Source: Opitutales bacterium (lineage in GTDB: Bacteria > Verrucomicrobiota > Verrucomicrobiia > Opitutales > Oceanipulchritudinaceae). From it: DNA of 64,000 nucleotides. This document shows positions 1-8,646 of this stretch, piece after piece. Numbering within the stretch: position 1 is the first letter of the stretch; the number at the start of each line of letters is the position of its first letter. The translations under genes were made by a program, and so were the position numbers. The stretch lies in NCBI GenBank assembly GCA_016932335.1, contig JAFGCZ010000010.1:1-64000 (forward strand). Reading direction: 5' to 3'. Below the pieces are notes generated by a model, which did not search any database, was not told the origin of the DNA, and saw only the letters and a list, made by a program, of their open reading frames with translations.

Positions 1-1221
1 ATTATCCATGCTGGCAAGTTGAACCACCTGCATTTTCAGGCGAAGGCTGAAGCTCCAGATAAAAATCTTTTCGATGGCTCGAGATATTTCAACAAGACCA
101 AACTTATCGATATAATAGATAAGCAAACAATCGAAAATCGTTTGGACATACCGATCCCCGGTGCGGTTGCGGCCTTCATAACTGTTCAGTGTTTCCAAGA
201 TGCTCTTTGCATACCCATCCAGCGTATCTATATCGATCAACTGACGGCTGACTGTAGGGCATTTCTTAAACTCGGTAATCATCTCCAAGTAATGAGCTGT
301 CATTTCAAAAAATCGCCTACCGTTGATGATGATTTGGTCCAGATGGAAAGGAAATCCCAAGGCATGCCCATCCACTTTGCGTTCATACTGCTGGTTGTAA
401 TGATCCACAAAAAGGTGTGCCATTCGTAGTTGTTCTACATAAGGATAACGCGCAACGGTATTCACGTTGAAGCCTTTGAATAGGCCAGTATCCTCTTTGC
501 CAAAATAACGAGCAGAGGTTCCCTTTGACCAGTTCCGAATGCGATACAAATACTGAGAGAAGAGTGTGGCCAGCTCTTCTGTTTCAGTGTTTTCCCACCG
601 TGCAACTGTCGTAGCCTTCAACTGTTCGTCATCTGAACAAAATTCCCGTAAATGGTAGGCTTTCAGTAAGTCATGTGGTTCAAGATCTCGTCCACGAGCA
701 TTTTGAGAGTCAAAAAACTGAAACGCTTCGGACACATCATTTAGGGCGAATGTTACTACCTCACACTTGTTCAAGAGGAAGTCGATGTGTTCTTCAGTGA
801 AATCGGAGCGGTCAACGATACGGCAAATTTCAAGATAATTGATGTGTATGTTAGCTTTGGAAATTTCACTTTTGAAGCTGGGGGATATCATTTCACGTTC
901 CAGCAGACTCAAATGCTCTTTCAGATCTTTGCGATCAAGCTTGTCTTTACGGAGTGTAGATAATGCCCGAACGGCCAGTAAAAGAGTTATTATTCTCTGC
1001 TGTCCATCGACAATATTTTTTCTGTCCTCTTCCTGATGGAATACGATTGTTCCGAGACGATATGAGGACTTATCCTTGTGAATTGCTATATCATTGAAGA
1101 GTTGAGTGATATTCTTTCCTGTCCACTTATACGGGCGCTGGTAATCTGGAATGGTCAATTCCTTGCACGAGAGTAACTCTTTAACTTTTAATATGCGAGG
1201 GTCTGGGGAGTGTATTGACAT
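1..1221 (-). CDS. DUF262 (GmrSD/SspE-like) protein, partial
   Basis: Open minus-strand frame from an ATG at 1221 to the window edge (407 codons, C-terminus missing). The N-terminus has the DUF262 hallmarks: YQRPYKW near residue 27, the nucleotide-binding DGQQR at 72-76, and F-x-x-x-N-A-R-G-R-x-L-E-P-x-D-L-L-K about 180 residues in. In this family DUF262 usually acts as an NTP-driven sensor or nuclease partner in modification-dependent (type IV, GmrSD) or phosphorothioation-linked (SspE) phage defence, often fused to a C-terminal DUF1524 HNH nuclease. Whether DUF1524 follows cannot be seen. It lies just past the 3' end of ssrA, a common island insertion point. The family call is firm; a defence role is inferred. 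Confidence 0.85.
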   Translation of the reverse strand, partial: MSIHSPDPRILKVKELLSCKELTIPDYQRPYKWTGKNITQLFNDIAIHKDKSSYRLGTIVFHQEEDRKNIVDGQQRIITLLLAVRALSTLRKDKLDRKDLKEHLSLLEREMISPSFKSEISKANIHINYLEICRIVDRSDFTEEHIDFLLNKCEVVTFALNDVSEAFQFFDSQNARGRDLEPHDLLKAYHLREFCSDDEQLKATTVARWENTETEELATLFSQYLYRIRNWSKGTSARYFGKEDTGLFKGFNVNTVARYPYVEQLRMAHLFVDHYNQQYERKVDGHALGFPFHLDQIIINGRRFFEMTAHYLEMITEFKKCPTVSRQLIDIDTLDGYAKSILETLNSYEGRNRTGDRYVQTIFDCLLIYYIDKFGLVEISRAIEKIFIWSFSLRLKMQVVQLASMDN

Positions 1222-1340
1222 TGTTTGGGGGCGACATGGTCCTGCTTTTTCTTCTTCAATGGGATTAGTTCCGAAAAGATATCTTTCATATCATTAGCAA
1301 GTGGTATGATCTCTTACAAGAAGGAGATCTTAGATATGCA

Positions 1341-1369
1341 AAAAAAAGCCCTTCGGGTGAAGGGCTTTT
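1341..1369 (-). terminator. Rho-independent terminator of ssrA
   Basis: Ten-base-pair stem (AAAGCCCTTC with GAAGGGCTTT, loop GGGT on the plus strand) followed, in the minus-strand reading, by a run of seven T. It begins 13 bases after the tmRNA 3' end. Confidence 0.85.
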
Positions 1370-1381
1370 ATGTTGTGAAAT

Positions 1382-1736
1382 TGGTGGAGATGGCGGGAGT
1401 CGAACCCGCGTCCCAAAAACTTCAGTGAATGACTTCTACAGGCTTATCTTTTCGTTTGAATTTGCACAGCCATCGCGGAAAAGCACGCTATGGTTGCACT
1501 AGTAACCTGTTGAATACGGTCGGTACCCGGTTGCCCGGTACAAACTATGCCCGCAAGTCGTCGGATCATCCCTCAGCGGGTGTCGGGGAGTCACCGTCAC
1601 AGCTCAATTAGGCTGCGAGTGCGTATTCGTAATCGTCGGCATTTATTTTTGCCTTGAGGACTTTTTACGGAGCCAGTCCTCAACTCCGGCCTGCCATCAT
1701 GCACGTCCACAATTGGTCGAATTCCGGAACATCCCC
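1382..1736 (-). ncRNA. ssrA: tmRNA (transfer-messenger RNA)
   Basis: One-piece tmRNA of about 355 nt that rescues stalled ribosomes and tags the incomplete protein for proteolysis. The 5' end GGGGATG pairs with CATCTCC at the 3' end (one G-U pair), CCA is encoded, and the tRNA-like T arm is GCGGGTTCGACTCCCGC. The tag reading frame, GCA AAA ATA AAT GCC GAC GAT TAC and onward, gives AKINADDYEYALAA then TAA. The hydrophobic ALAA end is the usual ClpXP recognition form. A terminator follows directly. Confidence 0.96.
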
Positions 1737-1760
1737 AAATTCGTCCAACAAGGCGGCAGC

Positions 1761-1778
1761 AAGGTGCGGAAGCACCTT
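1761..1778. other. Strong hairpin between ssrA and ilvE
   Basis: Perfect 7-bp stem AAGGTGC/GCACCTT with a GGAA loop in the plus-strand reading (a GNRA tetraloop). It sits 25 bases upstream of the tmRNA 5' end and about 180 bases upstream of ilvE. No T-run follows on either strand, so it is not an ordinary terminator. It could be a processing element of pre-tmRNA or part of the ilvE leader; the role is unknown. Confidence 0.4.
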
Positions 1779-1960
1779 TGGCTTGTATAGATTAACCTTG
1801 TTAAAGAACGTAAGCTGGAAGAATTTACTCATTTGCGGTAAAGGTGCAAGCAGATTTGTTTTTCCTTGTTTCCTCTTTTTTTTGGGTTTAGAACGAGCTT
1901 TTCAGTGTGGCGCTGGTCACTCTGATACCCCATCTCTCTCTTGCCTTTGAATTTTTACCT

Positions 1961-2827
1961 ATGAAAGTTTATTTAACCGATAGATTCGTTGAACAGGAAG
2001 ATGCCAAAATCTCTGTTTTTGACCATGGACTTCTCTACGGAGACGGGATTTTTGAAGGAATCCGCCTTTATGACGGATGTGTCTTCAAGCTGGATGCTCA
2101 CCTGGAGCGTTTGGAAATGTCTGCCCGTGCGATTATGCTTCAGTTGCCCTGGAGTCGTCAGGAGATCTCCGACTTATTGTGTGAGTCCTGCCGCGTCAAC
2201 GGACTGAAAAACGGTTATATTCGCCTGGTGGTCACCCGTGGTGTGGGAACGCTTGGCTTGAACCCGCTGACTTGCCACAATCCTCAATTGATCATCATTG
2301 CCGATAACATTGTGCTTTATCCGGCAGAATACTACCAAAATGGTCTGAAGATTGTTACCTCGCCCACGCGCCGCAATAATCAGGCGGCATTGCCTCCGAT
2401 GATCAAGTCGCTGAATTATCTTAACAATGTGTTGGCTAAGATTGATGCGCTCAATATGGGGGCCTTTGAAGCCATTATGTTGAACGACCGCGGTATGGTT
2501 GCCGAATGCACCGGGGATAATCTCTTTATTGTGCACAAGGGCACTATTTATACTCCTCCGGTAAACTCCGGTTCTTTGGATGGCATTACCCGTGCGGCTA
2601 TCTTCGAAATTGCCGCCGAGTTGAATATTCCGATCGTTGAACGTGAGCTGACCCGCTACGAAATCTGGATTGCGGATGAGTGTTTCCTGACCGGGACTGC
2701 TGCCGAAGTGATTCCGGTTGTCGAGCTGGACAAACGTCCGATTGGTGAAGGTAAGCCCGGTCCTGTTACAAAGCGCCTGTTGGAGCTATTCCAGCGCAAT
2801 GTAGCCAAAGACGGCACAATGATCTGA
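1961..2827 (+). CDS. ilvE: Branched-chain amino acid aminotransferase (class IV)
   Basis: A 288-residue fold-type IV PLP enzyme that transfers amino groups between glutamate and branched-chain 2-oxo acids, the last step of Leu/Ile/Val synthesis. The N-terminus has the class signature V-F-D-H-G-L-L-Y-G-D-G-I-F-E-G-I-R near 19-35, the PLP lysine is K149 in MIKSLNYLN, and E-C-T-G-D-N-L-F and GxLxGITR-type motifs follow. I chose the ATG at 1961 because upstream in-frame codons lack family similarity. A D-amino-acid aminotransferase or aminodeoxychorismate lyase are the nearest alternatives, but length and motifs fit the IlvE group. A terminator follows at 2847. Confidence 0.85.
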   Translation: MKVYLTDRFVEQEDAKISVFDHGLLYGDGIFEGIRLYDGCVFKLDAHLERLEMSARAIMLQLPWSRQEISDLLCESCRVNGLKNGYIRLVVTRGVGTLGLNPLTCHNPQLIIIADNIVLYPAEYYQNGLKIVTSPTRRNNQAALPPMIKSLNYLNNVLAKIDALNMGAFEAIMLNDRGMVAECTGDNLFIVHKGTIYTPPVNSGSLDGITRAAIFEIAAELNIPIVERELTRYEIWIADECFLTGTAAEVIPVVELDKRPIGEGKPGPVTKRLLELFQRNVAKDGTMI

Positions 2828-2846
2828 GGCGTTCGTCTTTTTTTTT

Positions 2847-2881
2847 ACGGCAACCTTTCGAGGTTGCCGTTTTTTTTTTTT
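2847..2881 (+). terminator. Rho-independent terminator of ilvE
   Basis: Ten-base-pair stem ACGGCAACCT/AGGTTGCCGT with a TTCG loop and a run of about 12 T, starting 20 bases after the ilvE stop codon. Confidence 0.9.
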
Positions 2882-2911
2882 GATTATGAATGAGGCGATG
2901 CCTGGGGACAC

Positions 2912-2940
2912 AAAAAAACCGATTCCCAGAGGAATCGGCC
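2912..2940 (-). terminator. Rho-independent terminator of rpmB
   Basis: Stem CCGATTCC/GGAATCGG; on the minus strand it is followed by seven T. It lies 26 bases past the rpmB stop codon. Confidence 0.85.
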
Positions 2941-2965
2941 TTTTACAAAAGGGTGTTGATAAAGC

Positions 2966-3196
2966 TTAGGCTTTTTCTACCTTCCCGGCCTTGATGGCCT
3001 TTACGGAAACCCACATACGCTTAACCTGGCCGCTTTCGAGGCGAACACGGATGCGCTGTACGTTGGGACGGAAGGTACGCTTTACGCGCTTGGTGATATG
3101 GGTACCGATACCGCCGCTACGCTTGGATTGACCTTTGCGGTGAATGATACCTCCTGAACGGGGGCGTTTGCCGGTGATTGCACAAATTCTAGACAT
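2966..3196 (-). CDS. rpmB: 50S ribosomal protein L28
   Basis: A 76-residue basic protein starting MSRICAITGKRP, which matches the L28 N-terminus, with the family's SGG-x-x-x-H-R-K-G and K-R-T-F-x-P-N-x-Q segments. It is a structural protein of the large ribosomal subunit. It is transcribed alone with its own terminator and has no other ribosomal gene beside it. Start and length are normal for the family. Confidence 0.97.
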   Translation of the reverse strand: MSRICAITGKRPRSGGIIHRKGQSKRSGGIGTHITKRVKRTFRPNVQRIRVRLESGQVKRMWVSVKAIKAGKVEKA

Positions 3197-3260
3197 TGTT
3201 TTCTGCTCCTATCGGTGAAAAAGGGGGCAATTTAGGTTCCCTGAACTCAATTGCAAGCCT

Positions 3261-4256
3261 TTAATTCGATTTTCTGTCTGCATGAAGCCTCTTGCCGTAT
3301 AGCACTTGGAACTGGGCCCCCATGTGATTGGGGTGGAGCAATTCCATGAGCTTTGCTTTTTCTTGACTGAAGTTGCCAGCCTGCCGGGTGATGACTCTCC
3401 CGATTTCCTCCTTGGCATGGTGCATGAAGAATGCCTCCTGTTTCTGCAATTGCGGATTTTCAAATCCGTTGTTACGGAGTTCTTCCGCCAGCCAATCCCA
3501 GATCACGTGGCAGGTAATGTCGGTTTCACCAGGGTGTTTAAGCAGGTCGGTGACCAATTGGTGATGACGGTAGCCTCTGGCTGTACCGGAAGGGCGCGCG
3601 GTGCAGAGGTCTTCCCAGTGCATTCCGTAGTCAAAGGTCAAAAACAGCCCTTGCCAAGGCTGTGAAGCGATTCCACGCAGTGCAGGGCAGGTGTCATAGG
3701 GAACGTCCAGTTCGTAGCCGTCCGGCGCTGTCTGAGGCAGTCGTTGGCGGTTGGGGAAATCTATTGGAAGCTCTCTCAGGCTTTCCTGCAGTTCTGTCTC
3801 TGTAATTTGCACGCAGCGCAATTTCCAGGCTCCGTCTTTAAAGATCAAGCGTTCAAAAGGTTGGGCATCCAGCCACTCGTTGGCAAAAACGATGGCTTTG
3901 GGTGGGATCTTCAATTCGCTGCCCAGAGGAAGCTCGATGATTTCCTTGAAAGGGTGCTCTATTCCCTGAAGCACATGCCGGCCTTTTTCCACTGCGATTT
4001 CCACAAAGCTGTAGTCTTGCAATGTTTCATCCGGCAGCAGTGTCCGGCAGGCATCCAGTATCAGGCGCCCAAAGAGGGGACCAACTGTAGTCGCTGTATA
4101 AAAATCGCTTTCTTCGGATTTTCCGACACGTTCCTTGGCTCGCGTATAGTAGCCGATTTCCGGTGTGTAGAGCGCGCAGCGGATAAACTCTGCCCATGTG
4201 ATAACAGAGTGCGGGCCGTAGTGTTCTCTCAGGTATTGTTCGATTGGGTTGACCAT
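3261..4256 (-). CDS. MidA/NDUFAF7-type SAM-dependent methyltransferase
   Basis: 331 residues. The N-terminus has the DUF185/COG1565 pattern: an ITWAEF segment, then YTPEIGYYT around 32-40 and DFYTATTVGPLFGRL about 51-65. A FANEWLDAQP segment in the middle and LTFDYG further on are also typical of the family. The mitochondrial member methylates an arginine of complex I; the bacterial substrate is not settled. The start codon overlaps the cysE stop, so the two are probably cotranscribed. The family call is secure; the substrate is unknown. Confidence 0.85.
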   Translation of the reverse strand: MVNPIEQYLREHYGPHSVITWAEFIRCALYTPEIGYYTRAKERVGKSEESDFYTATTVGPLFGRLILDACRTLLPDETLQDYSFVEIAVEKGRHVLQGIEHPFKEIIELPLGSELKIPPKAIVFANEWLDAQPFERLIFKDGAWKLRCVQITETELQESLRELPIDFPNRQRLPQTAPDGYELDVPYDTCPALRGIASQPWQGLFLTFDYGMHWEDLCTARPSGTARGYRHHQLVTDLLKHPGETDITCHVIWDWLAEELRNNGFENPQLQKQEAFFMHHAKEEIGRVITRQAGNFSQEKAKLMELLHPNHMGAQFQVLYGKRLHADRKSN

Positions 4257-5125
4257 CAGATATTGAAATCCAATCCCTCAAGTGGTTTGAGGATCTCGCA
4301 GAGAGTGTGGTCCATATCGTATGCCGGTACCGGTACGCGTTCCTGACCGACGACCTTTGCGGGAACGCCAACCACGGTGGAGTGGGGAGGTACGTTGTTC
4401 AAGACCACTGAACCTGCTCCAATGCGTGCACCTTCTCCTATTTCGATGTTTCCCAATATCTTGGCGCCTGAACCGATGAGCACGCCTTTGCGGACCTTGG
4501 GGTGGCGATCGCCGCATACTTTGCCGGTGCCGCCGAGGGTAACTTCATGGAGCATGGAAACATCGTCTTCTACAACGGCTGTTTCGCCGATAACAACCCC
4601 AGTTGCGTGGTCCATAAGGATGCCGGAGCCAATACGGGCGGCAGGATGAATGTCTACGGCAAAAACCTGAGAAATGATGCTTTGCAAATAAAGGGCAATG
4701 TCCCTGCGCTGGTGATTCCACAGATAGTGGGCCACGCGATAAGCAGTAATGGCCTGGAATCCTTTGAAGTAAAGGAAGGGGAAAAGAACGCTCTCGCAGG
4801 CGGCATCACGTTCATCAATGGCAACGATGTCACGGCGAACCTGTTCGATCAGTTTTTTGTCTGCTCTGAACACATCAAAAAAGAGATCATGCAGGTAAGG
4901 TTCTGAAATCGCATGATGGCCCAGCTTGCGGGAAATGCGATAGCTCAGTGCTTCTTCCAGTGATTCGCGGTCGATGACACTGCTATGGAGCAGTTCATTT
5001 AAAACGGGTTCTTTTTGTGCAATAGCCCGAGCTTCACTACAGATTTGCTCCCATACATCCAGGTGCGATTCAGGTCGCGGAATGTCGGTTTCCGGGGAGG
5101 TATCCATGTGATTCATTGAGCTCAT
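4256..5125 (-). CDS. cysE: Serine O-acetyltransferase
   Basis: 289 residues. It makes O-acetylserine from serine and acetyl-CoA, the committed step of cysteine synthesis. The N-terminal helical domain is followed by a left-handed beta-helix of hexapeptide repeats. [24 protein letters not shown] and LGGTGK, near residues 155-205, contain the expected catalytic Asp and His. PAKVVG closes the repeat domain. The C-terminal tail ends in DFNI, the kind of Ile-ended tail that in CysE docks into cysteine synthase. The reading frame continues into the downstream methyltransferase with overlapping stop and start. Confidence 0.95.
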   Translation of the reverse strand: MSSMNHMDTSPETDIPRPESHLDVWEQICSEARAIAQKEPVLNELLHSSVIDRESLEEALSYRISRKLGHHAISEPYLHDLFFDVFRADKKLIEQVRRDIVAIDERDAACESVLFPFLYFKGFQAITAYRVAHYLWNHQRRDIALYLQSIISQVFAVDIHPAARIGSGILMDHATGVVIGETAVVEDDVSMLHEVTLGGTGKVCGDRHPKVRKGVLIGSGAKILGNIEIGEGARIGAGSVVLNNVPPHSTVVGVPAKVVGQERVPVPAYDMDHTLCEILKPLEGLDFNI

Positions 5126-5202
5126 AAGAAGCCCTAAGAATCCTTTTAAAGGCCCTAAATGTCAATGCCGTCTTTTGCTCGAGAATTGTGCTGGGAACCG
5201 CT

Positions 5203-5712
5203 TCAGCGGTTGAAAGGGATTTCCGATGGAGAGTCTGCCTCCTGTTTGCTTTGCAGAACTATGAGAAAGCGATCAAGCTTTCCGGCAATGCGCACTTTTT
5301 CCCCGGACGGAGTTTCCTCACGAAGGATTTGCAGGTTTACATCAGGGTAGTGGTAGTCAGGCTCTTCTTCTTCGCTTTCCTGCTGCAGGCGGCACATTTT
5401 TATGTAGGCGGCTACGGTTTCTTCTGTATAGCGTGGTTCCTCCAATCCCGCAGAGAGCAGAATTTGCCGAATTACGATATACAGGTAGAAGTATAGGGAG
5501 ATTTGCAGGGAGTCGAACTCGTCGCTGATTGCGTTGTAGATGCAACGGCTGTCGAGGATGTCCTGACGCATGTCATCGTCGTGCAGCAAGTTTGTTAGTT
5601 CCTGAATGCTGACCAAGTCCGAACCGAGGATGCGATGGATGAATTCCACATCTTCCGTTTCCAACAGGTCTATCGGGGTGTGGATCGCGTTGTTTGGTTG
5701 GTCGGAATTCAT
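5203..5712 (-). CDS. Hypothetical acidic protein
   Basis: About 169 residues from the ATG at 5712 (an in-frame TTG lies 9 bases upstream). Acidic and mostly helical in appearance, with an aromatic-rich stretch (SLYFYLYIVIRQIL) in the middle that could be a buried helix. I see no signal peptide or known motif and do not recognise the family. It sits between cysE and the FAD oxidoreductase on the same strand, with gaps of about 77 and 71 bases. Its steady codon use and the absence of overlapping competitors support it as real. Confidence 0.6.
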   Translation of the reverse strand: MNSDQPNNAIHTPIDLLETEDVEFIHRILGSDLVSIQELTNLLHDDDMRQDILDSRCIYNAISDEFDSLQISLYFYLYIVIRQILLSAGLEEPRYTEETVAAYIKMCRLQQESEEEEPDYHYPDVNLQILREETPSGEKVRIAGKLDRFLIVLQSKQEADSPSEIPFNR

Positions 5713-5783
5713 GCCCTTCAAATCGACCGCATGGGCGGCCGATTAAGGATTAAATCCGGCGAACGGGGACTTTTTTGAGGATT

Positions 5784-6860
5784 TTACTTCTTTTTGAAGA
5801 AGCGCAAAACCTGTGTTTCCTTGGGCAGTGGAGCTCCCTCCAAAATGTGCTGAGCCAGGCATTTGGAAAGCCAGGGGCCTGATAGAACACCTTTGGAGCC
5901 GAGACCGTTGAAGAAGACCAGCTGCGGGTGTTGCGGGTGGGGGCCCATCGCCGGGCGGTAGTCGCGCACAATGGGGCGAACACCGGCCTTGTGATCAACG
6001 ACTTCAAGGGTGAGGTTGATAAATTCGGAGAGCATTCCAAGAATCTGCTGGCGGCCTTTTTCTGTCGGGATGCTGTCGAGCGGTTTCCAGCTGTAGGAGG
6101 CGCCGGCCAGGCATTTCTTGTCATCAATGGGCAGCAGCCATTTGCCTCGATTGATGATGGCGTCGGGCAGTTTCACGTCTTCTTGAATGCGGATGGTGAG
6201 CATCTCGCCCTTGGCGGGTTTGAAGGCTACACTCTTAAACCAGGGGTTATTGGACCCCTTCCAACCTTCACAGAAAATAACGTGTTTGAAAGACTTGCCT
6301 TTCCAGATGACGCCGCCGTCGACAACCTCCAGATCGTTGTAGATCAGGGACTCTTCAATCAACAGGCCTTTATCCTTTAAGTAGGCGCGGTAGGCTGAAG
6401 AAAATTTGGGGATATCGAGGTGTCCGGTGCTTTTGGCTACAAAGCTGCCCAGAGGATCGCGGAAGAGCTCAGGCATCCAGCCCGGGCCGTGTTCTTCTCC
6501 GATAAAGGCTTTGGCCACTTCATCTTCTCTGCGTTTAATGAGGAATGCCTGCTGTTGGGCATCTTTGATGATGCGCACGATTGGCTTTTCGTGAAAAAAC
6601 TCGCTGTCCAGTTCTTTTTCAAGGGAGCGGTAAGTTGCGATGGCACAAGGAAGCTGTTCGGAGACTTTCCAGGACGGTTTCAGGCGTTTGCCGGCTACGG
6701 GGTTTACCACCCCGGGGGCCACCTGTGATGCGGCGCCGGGATCGCCTGGTTCCAATGCCAGAATACGCTGCCCCATGTTAATCAGTTCCCAGGAGACCAG
6801 ACAACCGGCCAATCCCAACCCGACTATCAGGACATCATAATCATATTTTTCTATCGCCAT
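5784..6860 (-). CDS. FAD-dependent oxidoreductase (DAO family)
   Basis: 358 residues. The N-terminus is a Rossmann FAD-binding segment, YDVLIVGLGLAGCLVSWEL (about 7-25), with an acidic residue at the end of the second strand (ALEPGD). The C-terminus has the DAO-family closing motif, GVRPIVRDYRPAMGPHP and then FNGLGSKGVLSGPWLS, where FAD is gripped again. Glycine oxidase (ThiO) and the oxidase half of MnmC have this layout. No MnmC methyltransferase half is present, and no thiamine genes are nearby, so the substrate is open. Monocistronic in appearance. Confidence 0.8.
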   Translation of the reverse strand: MAIEKYDYDVLIVGLGLAGCLVSWELINMGQRILALEPGDPGAASQVAPGVVNPVAGKRLKPSWKVSEQLPCAIATYRSLEKELDSEFFHEKPIVRIIKDAQQQAFLIKRREDEVAKAFIGEEHGPGWMPELFRDPLGSFVAKSTGHLDIPKFSSAYRAYLKDKGLLIEESLIYNDLEVVDGGVIWKGKSFKHVIFCEGWKGSNNPWFKSVAFKPAKGEMLTIRIQEDVKLPDAIINRGKWLLPIDDKKCLAGASYSWKPLDSIPTEKGRQQILGMLSEFINLTLEVVDHKAGVRPIVRDYRPAMGPHPQHPQLVFFNGLGSKGVLSGPWLSKCLAQHILEGAPLPKETQVLRFFKKK

Positions 6861-7005
6861 AGCTTTGCTTCTTGAAGGGAGGAATATAACGCAAACCTCC
6901 GCTACTTTCGTTCAAATTGCTATCCTTTCAAGAACAAAGAAAGTCTGATCGTCAATTTCCTTTAATGATTGCCTGTATCCGGCTTCCCTGTTTTGCTTGC
7001 TTCTT

Positions 7006-7431
7006 ATGACTCTGCAGAAGATCCAACAGTTTGTTACCCGCCCTGACTTGGGATTGCTTTTCATCCGTGTTTTCGGTGGCGGGCTCCTTTTTGCTCATGG
7101 CATCAAAATCTTCATGGGTGGTTCTTCGGCAATGGAGGGTACCGGTGGAGCGATTGCGGTCTATGGGATTAATTTCGGCTTTTTATTCTGGGGCATTCTC
7201 GTGGCTGCGATTGAGTCTGTGGCCGGACTTTTTATTGTGCTCGGGTTGTTTACGCGCATTGCTGCGCTGGTCGCATCTCTGGTCTTGTTGACCGCTGTTA
7301 TTCTCAAGTGGCCAGGTTCTCTGGCTCCAGGAGCTATTGATCAGAATTTTGGCTATCCTTTGCTGATGCTGGGAACTCTGCTCTGCATTATGTTTGAAGG
7401 TGCCGGCAAGCATGCCGTAAAGAAGGACTGA
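7006..7431 (+). CDS. DoxX family membrane protein
   Basis: About 141 residues from the ATG at 7006. Four hydrophobic segments are visible (near residues 15-35, 50-75, 78-100 and 110-130), with the DoxX-type LGLLFIRVFGGGLLFAHG start and the conserved A-A-I-E-S-V-A-G-L-F-I-V-L-G-L-F-T-R middle. DoxX proteins are small inner-membrane proteins linked to quinone/thiol redox work; the exact role here is not shown. It converges with the downstream T2SF gene with almost no gap. Confidence 0.85.
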   Translation: MTLQKIQQFVTRPDLGLLFIRVFGGGLLFAHGIKIFMGGSSAMEGTGGAIAVYGINFGFLFWGILVAAIESVAGLFIVLGLFTRIAALVASLVLLTAVILKWPGSLAPGAIDQNFGYPLLMLGTLLCIMFEGAGKHAVKKD

Positions 7432-7432
7432 T

Positions 7433-8410
7433 TTACATTTCCGTTAATTTCATGACGGAGTTGAGGTAAGTGGAGTAAAAGGCCACTACTTTCCAGCCGA
7501 CGAATACGGCGCAGCCCAAAAAAGCCAGTTTGGGGTACCAGAAACTGGCCATGGCCAGGCGGATTACGGCCTTTTTTCCGTATTCTCTCCCGAGGTATTC
7601 CAGGTTTTCGTCAAGCGTGCCGGTTTCCAGTCCTGTCTGGATCAGGCGGCTGTAATCTTCCGGAAAGCACAGAAACTGGTGGATGTAAAGGGCAGGGGCT
7701 TTGCCTTCGTCAATGAGCCGTGTGAGAGAGATGGATGCTTTGAGTAACGCCGGATCTCCTGATGCGGTGCCGGCCCCGAAAAAGCCTTCGCGCAAGGGAA
7801 TTCCTGCGTTCACGAAATGTTCCAGTGCATAGGCATAGCGACTCAGCGCGGCCTGGCGCATGTAGCGCCCTACCAGCGGAAGCAGTGTCAGGAATTTGCG
7901 GAATGCCTGTGGTTTCAGGTATTTGAAAAGAGCCACAATGGAAATGCTTCCCCAGAGCAGGCTCAGGTAGAAAAGGGTTCCGGGGATGATTTTACAGGTG
8001 GCAAAATCCGGCATACCTGTTTCCGGGTTGTTGATGAATGCGCTGGTGAATCCGGCAACACCTGAGGCCATGTGGAGTACCAGCAGCGGGTAGATCATTG
8101 CGCCGATCAGCTTAATTTTGGTGTCGTGCTTCTGTTCGTATTCCCGGGAGAGAAACATAAATACATCGGGCAGCTTTCCGGTCTCCGATGCTGCACTGAG
8201 CATAAAGCGGTCGCTTTCGGGTATCCATTTTTCCGCATTGTCGAGGAGCTTATCCCAGGATGCTCCATTCTGCAGTTCAATGGAAAGCTTTTCGGCAAAA
8301 GGGCGTATTGGCTTGGGGGCGGGGAGAAGGGCATTGGGGAGACTGATTCCGCTTTTCAGGCGTAAACCACACTCCAAATACCACTGACTGATGACTTTTA
8401 ACGATGGCAT
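7433..8410 (-). CDS. Type II secretion / type IV pilus F-domain membrane protein
   Basis: About 325 residues. It has two copies of the T2SF cytoplasmic helical domain (near 10-115 and 185-290), each followed by hydrophobic membrane segments: SGVAGFTSAFI / LFYLSLLWGSISIVALF and FLGCAVFVGWKVVAFYS. GspF/PilC proteins form the inner-membrane platform under the assembly ATPase. This one is shorter than a typical 400-residue GspF and stands alone, without ATPase or pseudopilin genes nearby, so it is an orphan platform protein. The ATG at 8410 is preferred over an in-frame TTG 9 bases upstream. Confidence 0.75.
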   Translation of the reverse strand: MPSLKVISQWYLECGLRLKSGISLPNALLPAPKPIRPFAEKLSIELQNGASWDKLLDNAEKWIPESDRFMLSAASETGKLPDVFMFLSREYEQKHDTKIKLIGAMIYPLLVLHMASGVAGFTSAFINNPETGMPDFATCKIIPGTLFYLSLLWGSISIVALFKYLKPQAFRKFLTLLPLVGRYMRQAALSRYAYALEHFVNAGIPLREGFFGAGTASGDPALLKASISLTRLIDEGKAPALYIHQFLCFPEDYSRLIQTGLETGTLDENLEYLGREYGKKAVIRLAMASFWYPKLAFLGCAVFVGWKVVAFYSTYLNSVMKLTEM

Positions 8411-8646
8411 AAGAAGCAAATTCCCCGCCAGCCTAAGTATCTATTTATGCTGAGGCGAAGCAAAAAATCAACAAATTCCGCATCGATAATACATTCTCTT
8501 TTTCTATGCTAAAAAACGAAAAAAAGAGCCGAACATGCTTGACTATAGGTTAGTTTAATGCGGTCTTTTGTCTGGATTACAATATAGGCTCGCATTGAGC
8601 TATGTTTCATTTTCCAAACCTCAAAATTGATAAAATAAAGAGATAA

